Shown: in pieces, positions 1 through 7,295 of the stretch
Layout of the letters: every line of letters begins with the position of its first letter
How positions within the stretch are numbered: position 1 is the first letter of the stretch
Assembly (NCBI GenBank): GCA_016177385.1
Contig: JACOVJ010000036.1
Coordinates: 1-9,228 of the forward strand
Direction of reading: 5' to 3'
DNA length: 9,228 bases
Source: Candidatus Niyogiibacteriota bacterium
GTDB taxonomy: Bacteria > Patescibacteriota > Minisyncoccia > HO2-45-28
The notes under the pieces: generated by a model
Told to the model about the DNA's origin: nothing
The model's database searches: none
What the model saw: the letters and a program-made list of their open reading frames with translations, nothing else
Program-made: the position numbers and the translations under genes

Positions 1-875
1 GATCCGCTTGCGAGCGATGGAAGAATAAAGATATCGAATGCGGCGAGGTACGGATGCGCCGGCGCGGCATTCGTAACAAAGGTCACGTCGTTCTCTATTT
101 TCAACGTTTCCGCCTTTTTCTTCAGTTCTCCGGACGCGCCGCCCGACCCGATCAGGAGGAGATGGATCGGCAGGGTGCGATGCGGGGCATGCTCATGGGC
201 GGCGTATTTGAGCGAGGCGAACGCTTCCAACAGATATCGGTGGCCCTTTACCGGAGAGAATTCCCCGATCGTTCCGATGATGATGCGGTCGCGGCATTCC
301 GTTTCCAATACCTTTTCGCGCGCTTCGTCCGGCGTCAGGATCGCGGTATTTTTCGGGTCGATCCCCGGCGGGATGACGATCCATTTGCGTTTGGGCGCGA
401 GCCGGTATTCAAGCGCCGTTTGAAGATCGGCGCGCGACAGCAGGATGATCGTATTGAAAAGCCGGCACCAAGCGCGCGTCATCATTTTTTGCATCATCCG
501 GCCCCAGCGCCCGCGCGATTCCCCGAACATCCAGCCGCGCACGGTATGGATGCTTGCCGAGTCGAACCGCAAAAAAAGGATCCGATAGGCGAGGAATGCG
601 AGCCCGCCGACCACTGCCGAGCGCGGATCGGCCGTGTGAAGGATATGCGGCCGGAGCCGGCAAAGGAGTCCGAACAGAGTCGGGAATCCCCGGATCTCAA
701 AATACTGGATATCAAGCGCGCCGAGGCGGTTCGCGAGCGCCCCCTGCCCTTCGCCGGCAAGTGCGACATCAAAATTCAGGCGCGCCGCGTGGAGCGCCAA
801 TTCCTGAAGGTATTTGGCAGTGCCATTCCATCGAGGTGATGCCGTAAAATACAAGATCCGGCGACGGTTGACCAC
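1..875 (-). CDS. GT4-family glycosyltransferase, 3' end beyond window
   Basis: A GT-B fold glycosyltransferase that probably moves a sugar from a nucleotide-activated donor to a growing surface glycan in the cytoplasm; donor and acceptor are unknown. About 291 codons are open on the minus strand. The N-terminal domain begins RRRILYFTASPRWNGTAKY, the usual GT4 opening strand and glycine-containing loop. The linker has VIPPGID (about residues 167-173), and the C-terminal domain opens with GEFSPVKGHRYLLEAF (about 199-214), followed by HLLLIGSGG. The frame runs off the left edge at LPSLASG, just where the nucleotide-binding EX7E segment starts, so that part is missing. An in-frame TAA lies four codons upstream of the GTG at 875-873, making GTG the best start; a TTG eight codons downstream is the alternative. 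No ribosome binding site is visible. It is divergent from the glycosyltransferase operon and probably belongs to the same locus. Confidence 0.88.
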   Translation of the reverse strand, partial: MVNRRRILYFTASPRWNGTAKYLQELALHAARLNFDVALAGEGQGALANRLGALDIQYFEIRGFPTLFGLLCRLRPHILHTADPRSAVVGGLAFLAYRILFLRFDSASIHTVRGWMFGESRGRWGRMMQKMMTRAWCRLFNTIILLSRADLQTALEYRLAPKRKWIVIPPGIDPKNTAILTPDEAREKVLETECRDRIIIGTIGEFSPVKGHRYLLEAFASLKYAAHEHAPHRTLPIHLLLIGSGGASGELKKKAETLKIENDVTFVTNAAPAHPYLAAFDIFILPSLASG

Positions 876-896
876 AAAGGAAAGTTATTTTATAAT
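868..896 (+). promoter_or_regulatory. Sigma70-type promoter of the glycosyltransferase operon
   Basis: TTGACC at 868-873 is followed by a 17-bp spacer and a perfect TATAAT at 891-896, so five of six bases match at -35 and all six at -10. Transcription would start near 903, giving a leader of about 65 nt before the ATG at 968. The -35 box overlaps the GTG start (873-875) of the divergent gene. On the minus strand the same AT-rich block reads TATAAA or TAAAAT and could be that gene's -10, but no leftward -35 is recognisable. Confidence 0.8.
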
Positions 897-967
897 ATGA
901 CTACATCGTTTGATTTCGCTCGGACGCCGCGGAAGTAAGCACACGTCCACGCGTCCCTCTAACACCT

Positions 968-2134
968 ATGATAAAACCTTCCGGCGTCCGGCCAAAAATC
1001 CTCGTGTTTTCCTCTGTCTACCTTCCTATGATCGGCGGGGCGGAACTTGCGATCCGCGAGATCGCGAAACGGCTTTGCGACCGGTACGATTTCGTCCTGT
1101 TTACGGCGCGGATGTCGCGCTCGTTCCCGGCGCGCGAGCGTATGGACGGCGTGGATGTGCGCCGGTTGGGCTTCGGATTTTCGTTCGATAAATATCTGGT
1201 GCCGTTCTTCTCGGCGGTCGCAGTGCGCCGCGAACTTCCGGGCGCCGCCCTGCTCTGGGGTATGATGGCATCCTACGCGACGATCGGGGCGTATTTTATA
1301 AAACGACGGAATCCCGCCATTCCCTTTTTACTGACGCTTCAGGAGGGGGATCCCGAAGCATATTTGTTCCACGGCCGGTGGGGGCTGATGGGGTGGTGGT
1401 TCCGGCGCATCATGCCGTCGGCGGACCGGATTCAAGCCATCAGCGGCTACTTAAAACGCATCGCCGAAAAGGCGGGCGCGTCTGCGGATCGTATCGACGT
1501 GATACCGAATGGCGTGGATATCGAACGATTCGGAGGCGCGAATCCTGATGCGCGAAAAGAAATTTTTGACCGGTTCGGATTTGGGCCGAATGCGAAGATC
1601 GTCATCACGGCGTCGCGGCTGGTTCCGAAAAACGGCGTGGATGTTTTGATCCGCGCGCTCGCCAGAGCGCCTAAAAATCATCGCGAGCATTTGGCGGTCG
1701 CGGGCACGGGATTTGAGGAAGCGAAACTCCGGGCGCTCGCAAAAGAATTGGGAATCGAAAAGCGCGTGCACTTTTTGGGCGACCTCGACCACGACGAATT
1801 GGCGCGATGGTATTCGGTCGCGCACGCGTTCGCGCGGCCGTCCCGTTCCGAGGGGCTGGGCTCCGCGTTCCTTGAGGCCATGGCCGCAGGGCTTCCCGCG
1901 ATTGGGACCGCGGTCGGCGGCATTCCGGATTTTCTGACGCATAACGAGACCGGCGTTTTGGTAAACGTGGATGACTCCGACGATCTCGCTTATCAAATTC
2001 GGCATTGTTTCTATGATGCGGACTTCCGCGCGCGCGTTGCCGCGGCCGGCCGGGCGTTGGCGCATGAGCGATATTCGTGGGACCGGATCGCGAATAAAAT
2101 GAACGGGATCTTTTATCGCCTGATCGGCGCATGA
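968..2134 (+). CDS. GT4-family glycosyltransferase (388 aa), first gene of operon
   Basis: A retaining GT-B glycosyltransferase acting on the cytoplasmic side, inferred to add one sugar to a lipid- or protein-linked glycan. The N-terminal Rossmann domain begins KILVFSSVYLPMIGGAE, with the loop that faces the acceptor. The interdomain segment has IPNGVDIERF (about residues 178-187), and the second domain opens at TASRLVPKNGVDVLIRAL (about 215). The EX7E nucleotide-sugar motif is complete: E295 and E303 in SEGLGSAFLEAMAAGLP, followed by GTAVGGIPD. Length is normal for GT4. The ATG at 968 is chosen because an in-frame stop lies upstream at 911-913 and no other start codon intervenes. There is no Shine-Dalgarno sequence before it. 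The gene is driven by the promoter at 868-896 and overlaps the next gene by 4 nt. No hydrophobic segment suggests membrane insertion. Sugar specificity cannot be assigned. Confidence 0.93.
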   Translation: MIKPSGVRPKILVFSSVYLPMIGGAELAIREIAKRLCDRYDFVLFTARMSRSFPARERMDGVDVRRLGFGFSFDKYLVPFFSAVAVRRELPGAALLWGMMASYATIGAYFIKRRNPAIPFLLTLQEGDPEAYLFHGRWGLMGWWFRRIMPSADRIQAISGYLKRIAEKAGASADRIDVIPNGVDIERFGGANPDARKEIFDRFGFGPNAKIVITASRLVPKNGVDVLIRALARAPKNHREHLAVAGTGFEEAKLRALAKELGIEKRVHFLGDLDHDELARWYSVAHAFARPSRSEGLGSAFLEAMAAGLPAIGTAVGGIPDFLTHNETGVLVNVDDSDDLAYQIRHCFYDADFRARVAAAGRALAHERYSWDRIANKMNGIFYRLIGA

Positions 2135-3246
2135 ATCTTATGAATATCCTCATTGCCACGCCGTTATTTCCGCCCGCGATCGGCGGCCCCGCGACCTACA
2201 GCAAGGTTTTGTCGGATGCGCTTCCGAAGCAGGGGATTTCCATCCGCATCGCGGATTTTGGCGCGGTCCGATGGCTTCCGCGCGGCATCCGTCACGCCGC
2301 TTATTTTTTGGTGTGTCTTTGGCGGGGTCGGGGCGCGGATGTCATTTATGCGCAGGACCCTTTTAGCGTCGGATTTCCCGCGTTGCTCGCGGCGCGCATC
2401 CTCCGCAAAAAATTCGCCCTAAAGGTCGTCGGCGATTACGCATGGGAGATCTTTCAGAGGAGCGCCGCGATCTTCGTGTCGCCCGATGATTTTCAGCATG
2501 GGCGCTACGACCTAGTAACCGAGATCCGCCGAGCCGTCGAGCATTTTACGGTCAGGCGCGCCCGCGCGGTCGTCGTGCCGTCCGAATATCTCAAGCGGAT
2601 CGTTGCGGGATGGGGGGCGAGGCCGGACGCCATTCATGTCATTCCGAATGCGTTCGATGGCGCCGAATGTCCATTGACGCAGGAGGATGCGCGCAAAAAA
2701 TACCGTCTGGACGGCACTTTGTTTCTGTCTGCCGGACGGCTCGTGCCATGGAAAGGATTCGGGACGCTGGTTGAATTGATGCCCGATATCATCCGCGAAA
2801 TTCCTGACGCGCGTTTAGTGATCGCCGGAGACGGCGAAGAGCGCGAGGCCCTCGAATTCGCGGTCCGGGCATTGGGGCTTCAAGAGCGTGTTCTGCTTCT
2901 CGGGCGCGTCGCGCACGCGGAGCTCGCCGGATACATCCGCGCGGCCGACCTATTTGTTTTGAATACCGGTTACGAAGGACTGTCGCATCAACTGCTTGAG
3001 GTGCTGGCGCTTAAAACGCCGGTCATCACGACCACTATCGGCGGCAATCCGGAGATCGTCCGCGACGGCGACAACGGGGTGCTCGTGGATTATGATGACC
3101 GCGGGGCATTGAAGGCGGCGATCGTGCGTCTGGCAAAGGACGGCGAAGAGCGGCGGCGCTTTTCGGAACGCGGACCCGAGACCGTCCGCACATTTACCCG
3201 CGAACGCATGGTCGCACGTATCGCAGCCCTGCTGAACGATCTATGA
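2131..3246 (+). CDS. GT4-family glycosyltransferase (371 aa)
   Basis: The second glycosyltransferase of the operon, predicted to transfer a further sugar in the same glycan pathway. It begins MNILIATPLFPPAIGGPATY (from the second Met), the common GT4 start with the GGPATY acceptor-side loop. IPNAFDGAE (about residues 171-179) links the domains, and SAGRLVPWKGFGTLVELM opens the C-terminal domain. The EX7E motif is intact at E282 and E290 in YEGLSHQLLEVLALKTPV, followed by TTIGGNPEIV. The ATG at 2131 overlaps the previous stop as ATGA, which suggests translational coupling; a second in-frame ATG at 2140 starts nearer the conserved strand and is equally possible. No separate ribosome binding site is seen. 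The 3' end again overlaps the next gene by ATGA. Substrate unknown. Confidence 0.92.
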   Translation: MNLMNILIATPLFPPAIGGPATYSKVLSDALPKQGISIRIADFGAVRWLPRGIRHAAYFLVCLWRGRGADVIYAQDPFSVGFPALLAARILRKKFALKVVGDYAWEIFQRSAAIFVSPDDFQHGRYDLVTEIRRAVEHFTVRRARAVVVPSEYLKRIVAGWGARPDAIHVIPNAFDGAECPLTQEDARKKYRLDGTLFLSAGRLVPWKGFGTLVELMPDIIREIPDARLVIAGDGEEREALEFAVRALGLQERVLLLGRVAHAELAGYIRAADLFVLNTGYEGLSHQLLEVLALKTPVITTTIGGNPEIVRDGDNGVLVDYDDRGALKAAIVRLAKDGEERRRFSERGPETVRTFTRERMVARIAALLNDL

Positions 3247-4328
3247 AGATTTTAATGCTATCCGGCGATCCGCAGATCCTGAATGCTGTGTCTGATTCGG
3301 CGCAGCGCATGAAGGATTATGGCCGCATTGTCGGCCGTTTGGATATTTTTGTATTTGCCGCAGGGCTGGGTAAGGGGGCCGCTCCGGCATTGGCGTTATC
3401 CCCGCATGTTTCCGCCGAGGCGGTCACGGGCCGTCTGCTCCGGTTTTGGCGCGCGTATGCCCGCGCATCGCGCCGCCTGTCGCGCGAGCGATACGATTTG
3501 ATCACCGCGCAAGATGCGGAGCACGCGTGTATCGCATGGTTCCTGTCGCGGCGTTTTAAGATCCCATGGCAGATGCAGTTGCATACGGATATTTTCAATC
3601 CGCGTTTCGTCCGCCATTCATTCACGAACCGCCTGCGCGCGCATATCGCGGCATTTTTACTGCCGCGCGCATCAGGCGTGCGTGCCGTGAGTTTCCGTAT
3701 CACGCGGAGTTTCCCATCCGAAAAACGCGCGGTCATTCTGCCGATCTGGGTGGACGTCCGCTCCATCCGCAAGGCGGAAGCGGGCGCGGATCTTCGCGCG
3801 AAATATCCGGCCTATGAAAAGATCATTCTGATGGCGGGCCGCCTGACGCGCGAGAAGAATTTCCCGCGCGCCATCCGTGCAATGAAGCAGGTTTTAATGA
3901 ACCATCCACGGGCGCTTTTGGTCATTGCGGGTTCGGGCCCTCAAAAACAGACGATCATCCGCGAAGCGTATCGCGCCGGCGTCGCCGGACATGTCGCGCT
4001 CGAAGGCGCGGTGTCGTTCGAAACGTTGGTTTCGTATTATAAAACCGCCGACCTCTATGTGCTGACCTCCGAATACGAGGGATACGGCCGGACGCTGGTG
4101 GAGGCCGCCGCGGCCGGTTGCCCCATTGTAAGCACCGATGTCGGTGTTGCCGAGGAGATCAAGGGCGCTTTCGTGGTTCCGGTGGGCGACGAGCAAGCGC
4201 TTGCGGATGCGATGGCAAGGCAATTGAATATCCCGCGCATGGCCCCGCAATTGCCGGCCATGCCGTCGTGGGGCGATTACTGCGCGTTGCTCAAGCGATC
4301 GTTTGCAGAGTGTATCCATCATGCATAA
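3243..4328 (+). CDS. GT4-family glycosyltransferase (361 aa)
   Basis: The third rightward glycosyltransferase. The N-terminal half is less typical of GT4 than its neighbours: it starts MKILMLSGDPQ and lacks the clear glycine-rich acceptor loop, but contains DLITAQDAEHACIAW and QMQLHTDIFNP, which are usual for this fold. The C-terminal domain opens with ILMAGRLTREKNFPRAIRAM and continues ALLVIAGSGPQK. The EX7E motif is complete at E279 and E287 in YEGYGRTLVEAAAAGCPIV. The ATG at 3243 overlaps the upstream stop as ATGA, so translation is probably coupled. No Shine-Dalgarno sequence is present. The 3' end overlaps the next gene by 8 nt. A role in the same surface-glycan pathway is inferred from the operon; the sugar is unknown. 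Confidence 0.9.
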   Translation: MKILMLSGDPQILNAVSDSAQRMKDYGRIVGRLDIFVFAAGLGKGAAPALALSPHVSAEAVTGRLLRFWRAYARASRRLSRERYDLITAQDAEHACIAWFLSRRFKIPWQMQLHTDIFNPRFVRHSFTNRLRAHIAAFLLPRASGVRAVSFRITRSFPSEKRAVILPIWVDVRSIRKAEAGADLRAKYPAYEKIILMAGRLTREKNFPRAIRAMKQVLMNHPRALLVIAGSGPQKQTIIREAYRAGVAGHVALEGAVSFETLVSYYKTADLYVLTSEYEGYGRTLVEAAAAGCPIVSTDVGVAEEIKGAFVVPVGDEQALADAMARQLNIPRMAPQLPAMPSWGDYCALLKRSFAECIHHA

Positions 4329-5346
4329 AAAATTATTGGTCATTACGCAAAAAGTGGACCGCAAAGACCGAAATCTCGGATTTTTCCACCGGTGGCTCGA
4401 AGAATTCGCTCGATACGCGGATGTCACGGTCATCGCGAGTTTTGTCGGCGACCACACGCTACCCGCGAATGTGCACGTTTATTCATTCGGGAAAGACCGG
4501 GGCTTCTCCCGTCTCGGGCGGATCCTCGAATACCGCCGGCTCTACGCTCGTCATTCACGCGATGCCGACGCCGTCTTTTTTCACATGGCGCCCGAGTTCG
4601 TGGTTGCGGCATTGCCCGCGATTTTGTTCCGGCGCCACCGTACCGGACTTTGGTATGTGCACGGGTCCGTACCATTCTGGTTGCGGCTCGCTTCCCGGCT
4701 CGTGGACGTTATTTTTACCGCATCGCAAAAAAGTTTTCGTCTTGTGTCGAAAAAAGTCATGTATACCGGTCACGCGATCGATGCCGATTTTTTCAAGCCC
4801 GCGGCTTCGACAGCGCCGCAAAACGCCATTCGTTTGCTGGTTGCCGGCCGGATATCGAGCGTAAAGAAGATCGAGGACATCATTGACGCATGCGCGCGAC
4901 TGACCGGAACCGCGTGGATCCTCTCCATCGTCGGCGGACCGCTCACGTCCGCAGACGAGGGTTACGTGAAAACGCTGCGGGAGCGCATCAACGCGAAAAA
5001 TCTTAAAAATAACATCGTGTGGCGCGGCGCGCATTCGTACGGCGAAATGCCCGCCATTTATCAAAGCCACGACTTGTTCATTTCCGTATCCGGAACGGGC
5101 TCGGTGGACAAGGCGGTGCTTGAGGCCATGGCGTGCGGGCTTACGGTCATTACGGCCAATGAGGCATTCCGCGACATCCTTCCCGAGCCCTATTATGTGG
5201 AGCGCTATGATCCCGAGATCCTTGCGGAGCGCATCCGCCGGCTCGCAGGCGAGCCGCGGCCCAACCCCGGACTTCGCTTGGTCGTCGAGGAGCATCACGC
5301 GATGTCCTCCACGATTCGGGCGATCGCCGAGCGTTTGCTATCATAG
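4321..5346 (+). CDS. GT4-like glycosyltransferase with degenerate EX7E motif (341 aa)
   Basis: The last glycosyltransferase of the run, starting MHKKLLVITQKVDRKDRNLG. GLWYVHGSVPFWLRL marks the end of the N-terminal domain, and RLLVAGRISSVKKIEDII opens the C-terminal one. In the donor-binding segment, SVSGTGSVDKAVLEAMACG, the first glutamate of EX7E is replaced by glycine (G260), while the second remains (E268). From memory, a GT4 branch with TG-x-x-DK before the second Glu exists, so this is probably a subfamily trait rather than decay. The ATG at 4321 is preferred, overlapping the previous gene by 8 nt; an in-frame TTG at 4303 would add six residues. There is no Shine-Dalgarno sequence. The downstream gene dnaX begins 9 nt after the stop. 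The substrate is unknown. Confidence 0.88.
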   Translation: MHKKLLVITQKVDRKDRNLGFFHRWLEEFARYADVTVIASFVGDHTLPANVHVYSFGKDRGFSRLGRILEYRRLYARHSRDADAVFFHMAPEFVVAALPAILFRRHRTGLWYVHGSVPFWLRLASRLVDVIFTASQKSFRLVSKKVMYTGHAIDADFFKPAASTAPQNAIRLLVAGRISSVKKIEDIIDACARLTGTAWILSIVGGPLTSADEGYVKTLRERINAKNLKNNIVWRGAHSYGEMPAIYQSHDLFISVSGTGSVDKAVLEAMACGLTVITANEAFRDILPEPYYVERYDPEILAERIRRLAGEPRPNPGLRLVVEEHHAMSSTIRAIAERLLS

Positions 5347-5355
5347 ACCCTATCT

Positions 5356-6399
5356 ATGGAGCAGGTTCTCTATCGCAAATACCGGCCGCAGAGCTTCGCG
5401 GACGTGGTCGGACAGGACCATGCGGTGCGCATCCTATCGAACGCGCTCGCGATGAACCGCATTGCGCATGCGTATCTATTTTCCGGCCCCCGCGGCACGG
5501 GCAAAACAAGCGTTGCGCGCATTTTTGCGCGCGCCGTGAATTGTGAAAAAGGCGGTTGCAACACGTGCGCGACGTGCGAAGAATTTTTGTCGGGCCGCGC
5601 GCTCGATTGTGTGGAAATGGACGCGGCGTCCAATCGCGGCGTGGACGAGGTGCGCGCCATTCGCGAAGCTGTTCTGCTCGCGCCGTTCAAGGCGAAGTAC
5701 AAAGTATACATTGTGGACGAGGCGCACATGTTGACCAAAGAGGCGTGGAATGCGTTTTTAAAAACCATGGAAGAGCCGCCCAAGCACGCGATCTTCATTT
5801 TGGCGACGACCGAGCCCGACAAAGTTCCGGAGACCATTCAGTCGCGCTCCCAGCATTTGCGCTTCCGCTTGGCGGACGAAGCGACGCTGGTGCGGGTGCT
5901 TGTGGACGCCGCCAAAAAAGAGGGGATGGCGCTTGAGCCGGACGCGGCCGAGATGCTGGCACTTTTTGCCGAAGGGTCATTCCGCGATGCGTTGAATTTG
6001 CTGGGTCAGGCGCAGGCGTTGGGTGGCAAAACCATCACCGCTTCGGTGCTCGAGGATTTTTTCGGCGCGCCGTCAAAAACCGCGCTCACCGAGGTCGCAA
6101 GCGCACTTGCGTTGCGTGACGCCAAACATGCCATCGAATGCGCCGGACAGGTTTTTGCAAAGGGCTCCGACCCGCGACTTTTTTTGAAACTTCTCATTCA
6201 CCAATTCCGCGCGCAGTTTTTAGACGCGCTCCGAAGCGGGCGCGTTGAAAAAGACGCGGCAAATCCGTTCAGCACCAAGGAACTCGAAACCATTTTGCGT
6301 ATCCTGCTCGAAACCGCGACCGAGCGCCACTATTCCGGCTGGCGCGAATTGCCGGTGGAACTCGCGCTTCATCGTATCGTGCGGGAGGTTTCTCTTTGA
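5356..6399 (+). CDS. dnaX: DNA polymerase III subunit gamma/tau, short gamma-like form
   Basis: The AAA+ clamp-loader ATPase, which with delta and delta' opens the beta sliding clamp and loads it on primed DNA. Visible in order: the N-terminal YRKYRPQSFADVVGQ block; Walker A GPRGTGKTS (44-52); a zinc module with C63, C68, C71 and C74, whose first spacing is shorter than in Escherichia coli; Walker B VYIVDEAHML (117-126); sensor 1 ILATTEP; the arginine-finger SRSQ segment (R164; usually SRC); and sensor 2 GSFRDALNLL (R210). Clamp-loader collar helices run from about 230 to the end. At 347 residues it ends after domain III, without the tau domains that bind DnaB helicase and the polymerase. The start has no Shine-Dalgarno sequence and lies 9 nt after a glycosyltransferase gene, so it is probably co-transcribed. 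Its last 18 codons are duplicated at 7190-7250. Confidence 0.96.
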   Translation: MEQVLYRKYRPQSFADVVGQDHAVRILSNALAMNRIAHAYLFSGPRGTGKTSVARIFARAVNCEKGGCNTCATCEEFLSGRALDCVEMDAASNRGVDEVRAIREAVLLAPFKAKYKVYIVDEAHMLTKEAWNAFLKTMEEPPKHAIFILATTEPDKVPETIQSRSQHLRFRLADEATLVRVLVDAAKKEGMALEPDAAEMLALFAEGSFRDALNLLGQAQALGGKTITASVLEDFFGAPSKTALTEVASALALRDAKHAIECAGQVFAKGSDPRLFLKLLIHQFRAQFLDALRSGRVEKDAANPFSTKELETILRILLETATERHYSGWRELPVELALHRIVREVSL

Positions 6400-6406
6400 T
6401 TGAAAA

Positions 6407-6433
6407 TAAAAAAGCAGGGGTCTTCGCCCTGCT
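6407..6433 (-). terminator. Intrinsic terminator of the leftward unknown gene
   Basis: On the minus strand AGCAGGG (6433-6427), a 7-nt loop and CCCTGCT (6419-6413) form a 7-bp stem followed directly by a run of T (complement of the A run at 6408-6413). The hairpin sits 11 nt after the TAA of the leftward gene. Read rightward there is no T run after the stem, so it would stop dnaX transcripts poorly. Confidence 0.8.
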
Positions 6434-6443
6434 CGTTGGTTTG

Positions 6444-7091
6444 TTATTGCGGAGAGCGATTGGCCGCCTTGATTTGTTGAATGTGCTCATCTGAAAGCGG
6501 AAGCCCGATATGCGATTGCCAGTGCTCTTCTCCACACGTGACCAGCGCGAATTGCAGATGCCGTTCAAGAAATAGTTGAGGGTCTCTTTCAAAATCTTCT
6601 TGCGGCGAATGATTGCAGATGTTTTCACCGGGAACCGTGCATAGATGCGCGCGCCAGGAGATGAATTTTCCATACCGGATATCCAGAGAAAACTGAACGG
6701 TCGGAAATTCACAATTTTCTACCGGCTTGACCCTGATCTTCGAAAGTGGGAGTTTCGTGTAAACATATTCGGATCCTTCGGTTGCTTTTAGCGCCCACAT
6801 AAACTCAACCGACGCCATTTTTCGTGCGATCGGTTCCGATTCTGACCGGAAGCTCCCACCCAATTCACCCGCAAAGAGGAAGAACGACCCATTGATTCCG
6901 CCCGAGGAGGAAGTTTTTTGTCCGGCAACAAGGACTGCGTCACTGAACATTTTCCGTATCGCGTGCGGAGATGCCGCCAATTCCTTGCATCGATCCGCTG
7001 CTTGTTCTATGTCCTTTTTTCTGGCTTCCCACGCGGCGTCTTTCCGCGCTTCGCGCTGGCGAGCCGTTTCTCGCGATGACCATGGCCACAT
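6444..7091 (-). CDS. Uncharacterised 215-aa protein in an inserted unit
   Basis: I do not recognise this family. The first 40 residues are strongly charged and likely helical (from SRETARQREARKDAAWEARK onward). The rest looks like a mixed alpha/beta soluble domain with a glycine-rich stretch (GGINGSFFLFAGELGG), five cysteines without a clear metal-site spacing, and a C-terminus ending LPLSDEHIQQIKAANRSPQ. No signal peptide or membrane segment is seen. The ATG at 7091-7089 is chosen because GGAG lies 8 nt upstream; the longer reading from 7157 would begin inside the promoter spacer. It has its own promoter and terminator, points against the flanking genes, uses codons less GC-rich than dnaX, and lies between the two copies of the dnaX 3' end, all pointing to gain by transfer. 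Function is unknown. Confidence 0.78.
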   Translation of the reverse strand: MWPWSSRETARQREARKDAAWEARKKDIEQAADRCKELAASPHAIRKMFSDAVLVAGQKTSSSGGINGSFFLFAGELGGSFRSESEPIARKMASVEFMWALKATEGSEYVYTKLPLSKIRVKPVENCEFPTVQFSLDIRYGKFISWRAHLCTVPGENICNHSPQEDFERDPQLFLERHLQFALVTCGEEHWQSHIGLPLSDEHIQQIKAANRSPQ

Positions 7092-7099
7092 CGTCTTTT

Positions 7100-7103
7100 C
7101 TCC
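7100..7103 (-). promoter_or_regulatory. Ribosome binding site that decides the start at 7091
   Basis: GGAG on the minus strand lies 8 nt before the ATG at 7091-7089. This is one of only two clear Shine-Dalgarno sequences in the window, and it selects this ATG over the in-frame ATG at 7157. Confidence 0.7.
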
Positions 7104-7135
7104 GATCGGATTTTTAAAGGTCCCCCTCGAAAAGG

Positions 7136-7164
7136 AGAATAGTATATTTCGTCGCATCTGTCAA
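7136..7164 (-). promoter_or_regulatory. Promoter of the leftward unknown gene
   Basis: On the minus strand a perfect TTGACA (7164-7159) is followed by a 17-bp spacer and TATTCT (7141-7136). Transcription would start near 7129, giving a leader of about 38 nt that contains the GGAG ribosome binding site at 7103-7100. Confidence 0.8.
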
Positions 7165-7189
7165 GTGTTACGCCCGATGGATCAGTTTA

Positions 7190-7250
7190 GCGCGAATTGC
7201 CGGTGGAACTCGCCCTCCACCGCATCGTGCGGGAGATTCCGGTGGCTTGA
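7190..7250 (+). pseudogene. dnaX: Displaced remnant of the dnaX 3' end
   Basis: The 50 bp from 7190 match dnaX 6342-6391 at 44 positions, the first 24 without a mismatch. In frame it reads RELPVELALHRIVREIPVA then TGA, against RELPVELALHRIVREVSL in the intact gene. The first four differences are all synonymous third-position changes, so this is a related dnaX end that diverged under selection rather than a fresh copy. A TAG stands directly before the first matching codon, so nothing upstream is translated into it. Its TGA overlaps the -35 box of the next promoter. It probably marks the original end of dnaX, displaced when the intervening unit entered. Confidence 0.85.
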
Positions 7251-7274
7251 TAATTCCATTCGCGCGGCTATACT
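7247..7274 (+). promoter_or_regulatory. Promoter of the unknown gene-thpR pair
   Basis: TTGATA at 7247-7252, a 16-bp spacer and TATACT at 7269-7274. The start of transcription would be near 7281, 26 nt before the ATG at 7307. The -35 box contains the stop codon of the dnaX remnant. Confidence 0.75.
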
Positions 7275-7295
7275 GCAATTGGATTTGAAAACATT

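Noticed and set aside
54..839. Long rightward open frame (261 codons)
   Set aside because: It is antisense to the leftward glycosyltransferase, whose frame shows clear GT4 motifs; the rightward product is Arg-rich with no recognisable domain, typical of a GC-rich shadow.
1451..2065. Leftward open frame of 204 codons inside the first rightward glycosyltransferase
   Set aside because: Antisense to a gene with an intact EX7E motif; composition is Arg-rich and no motif is seen.
5914..5936. Slippery-looking run CAAAAAAG in dnaX, followed by a stop in the -1 frame at 5934-5936
   Set aside because: In Escherichia coli slippage produces gamma from tau, but here a -1 shift would cut the ATPase at about 192 residues, before sensor 2, giving an inactive product. 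The codon phase (GCC AAA AAA GAG) is not the classic A-AAA-AAG and I see no strong downstream stem.
7092..7157. Longer start (ATG at 7157) for the leftward unknown gene
   Set aside because: It would begin inside the spacer of the TTGACA-N17-TATTCT promoter, upstream of the predicted transcript start near 7129.
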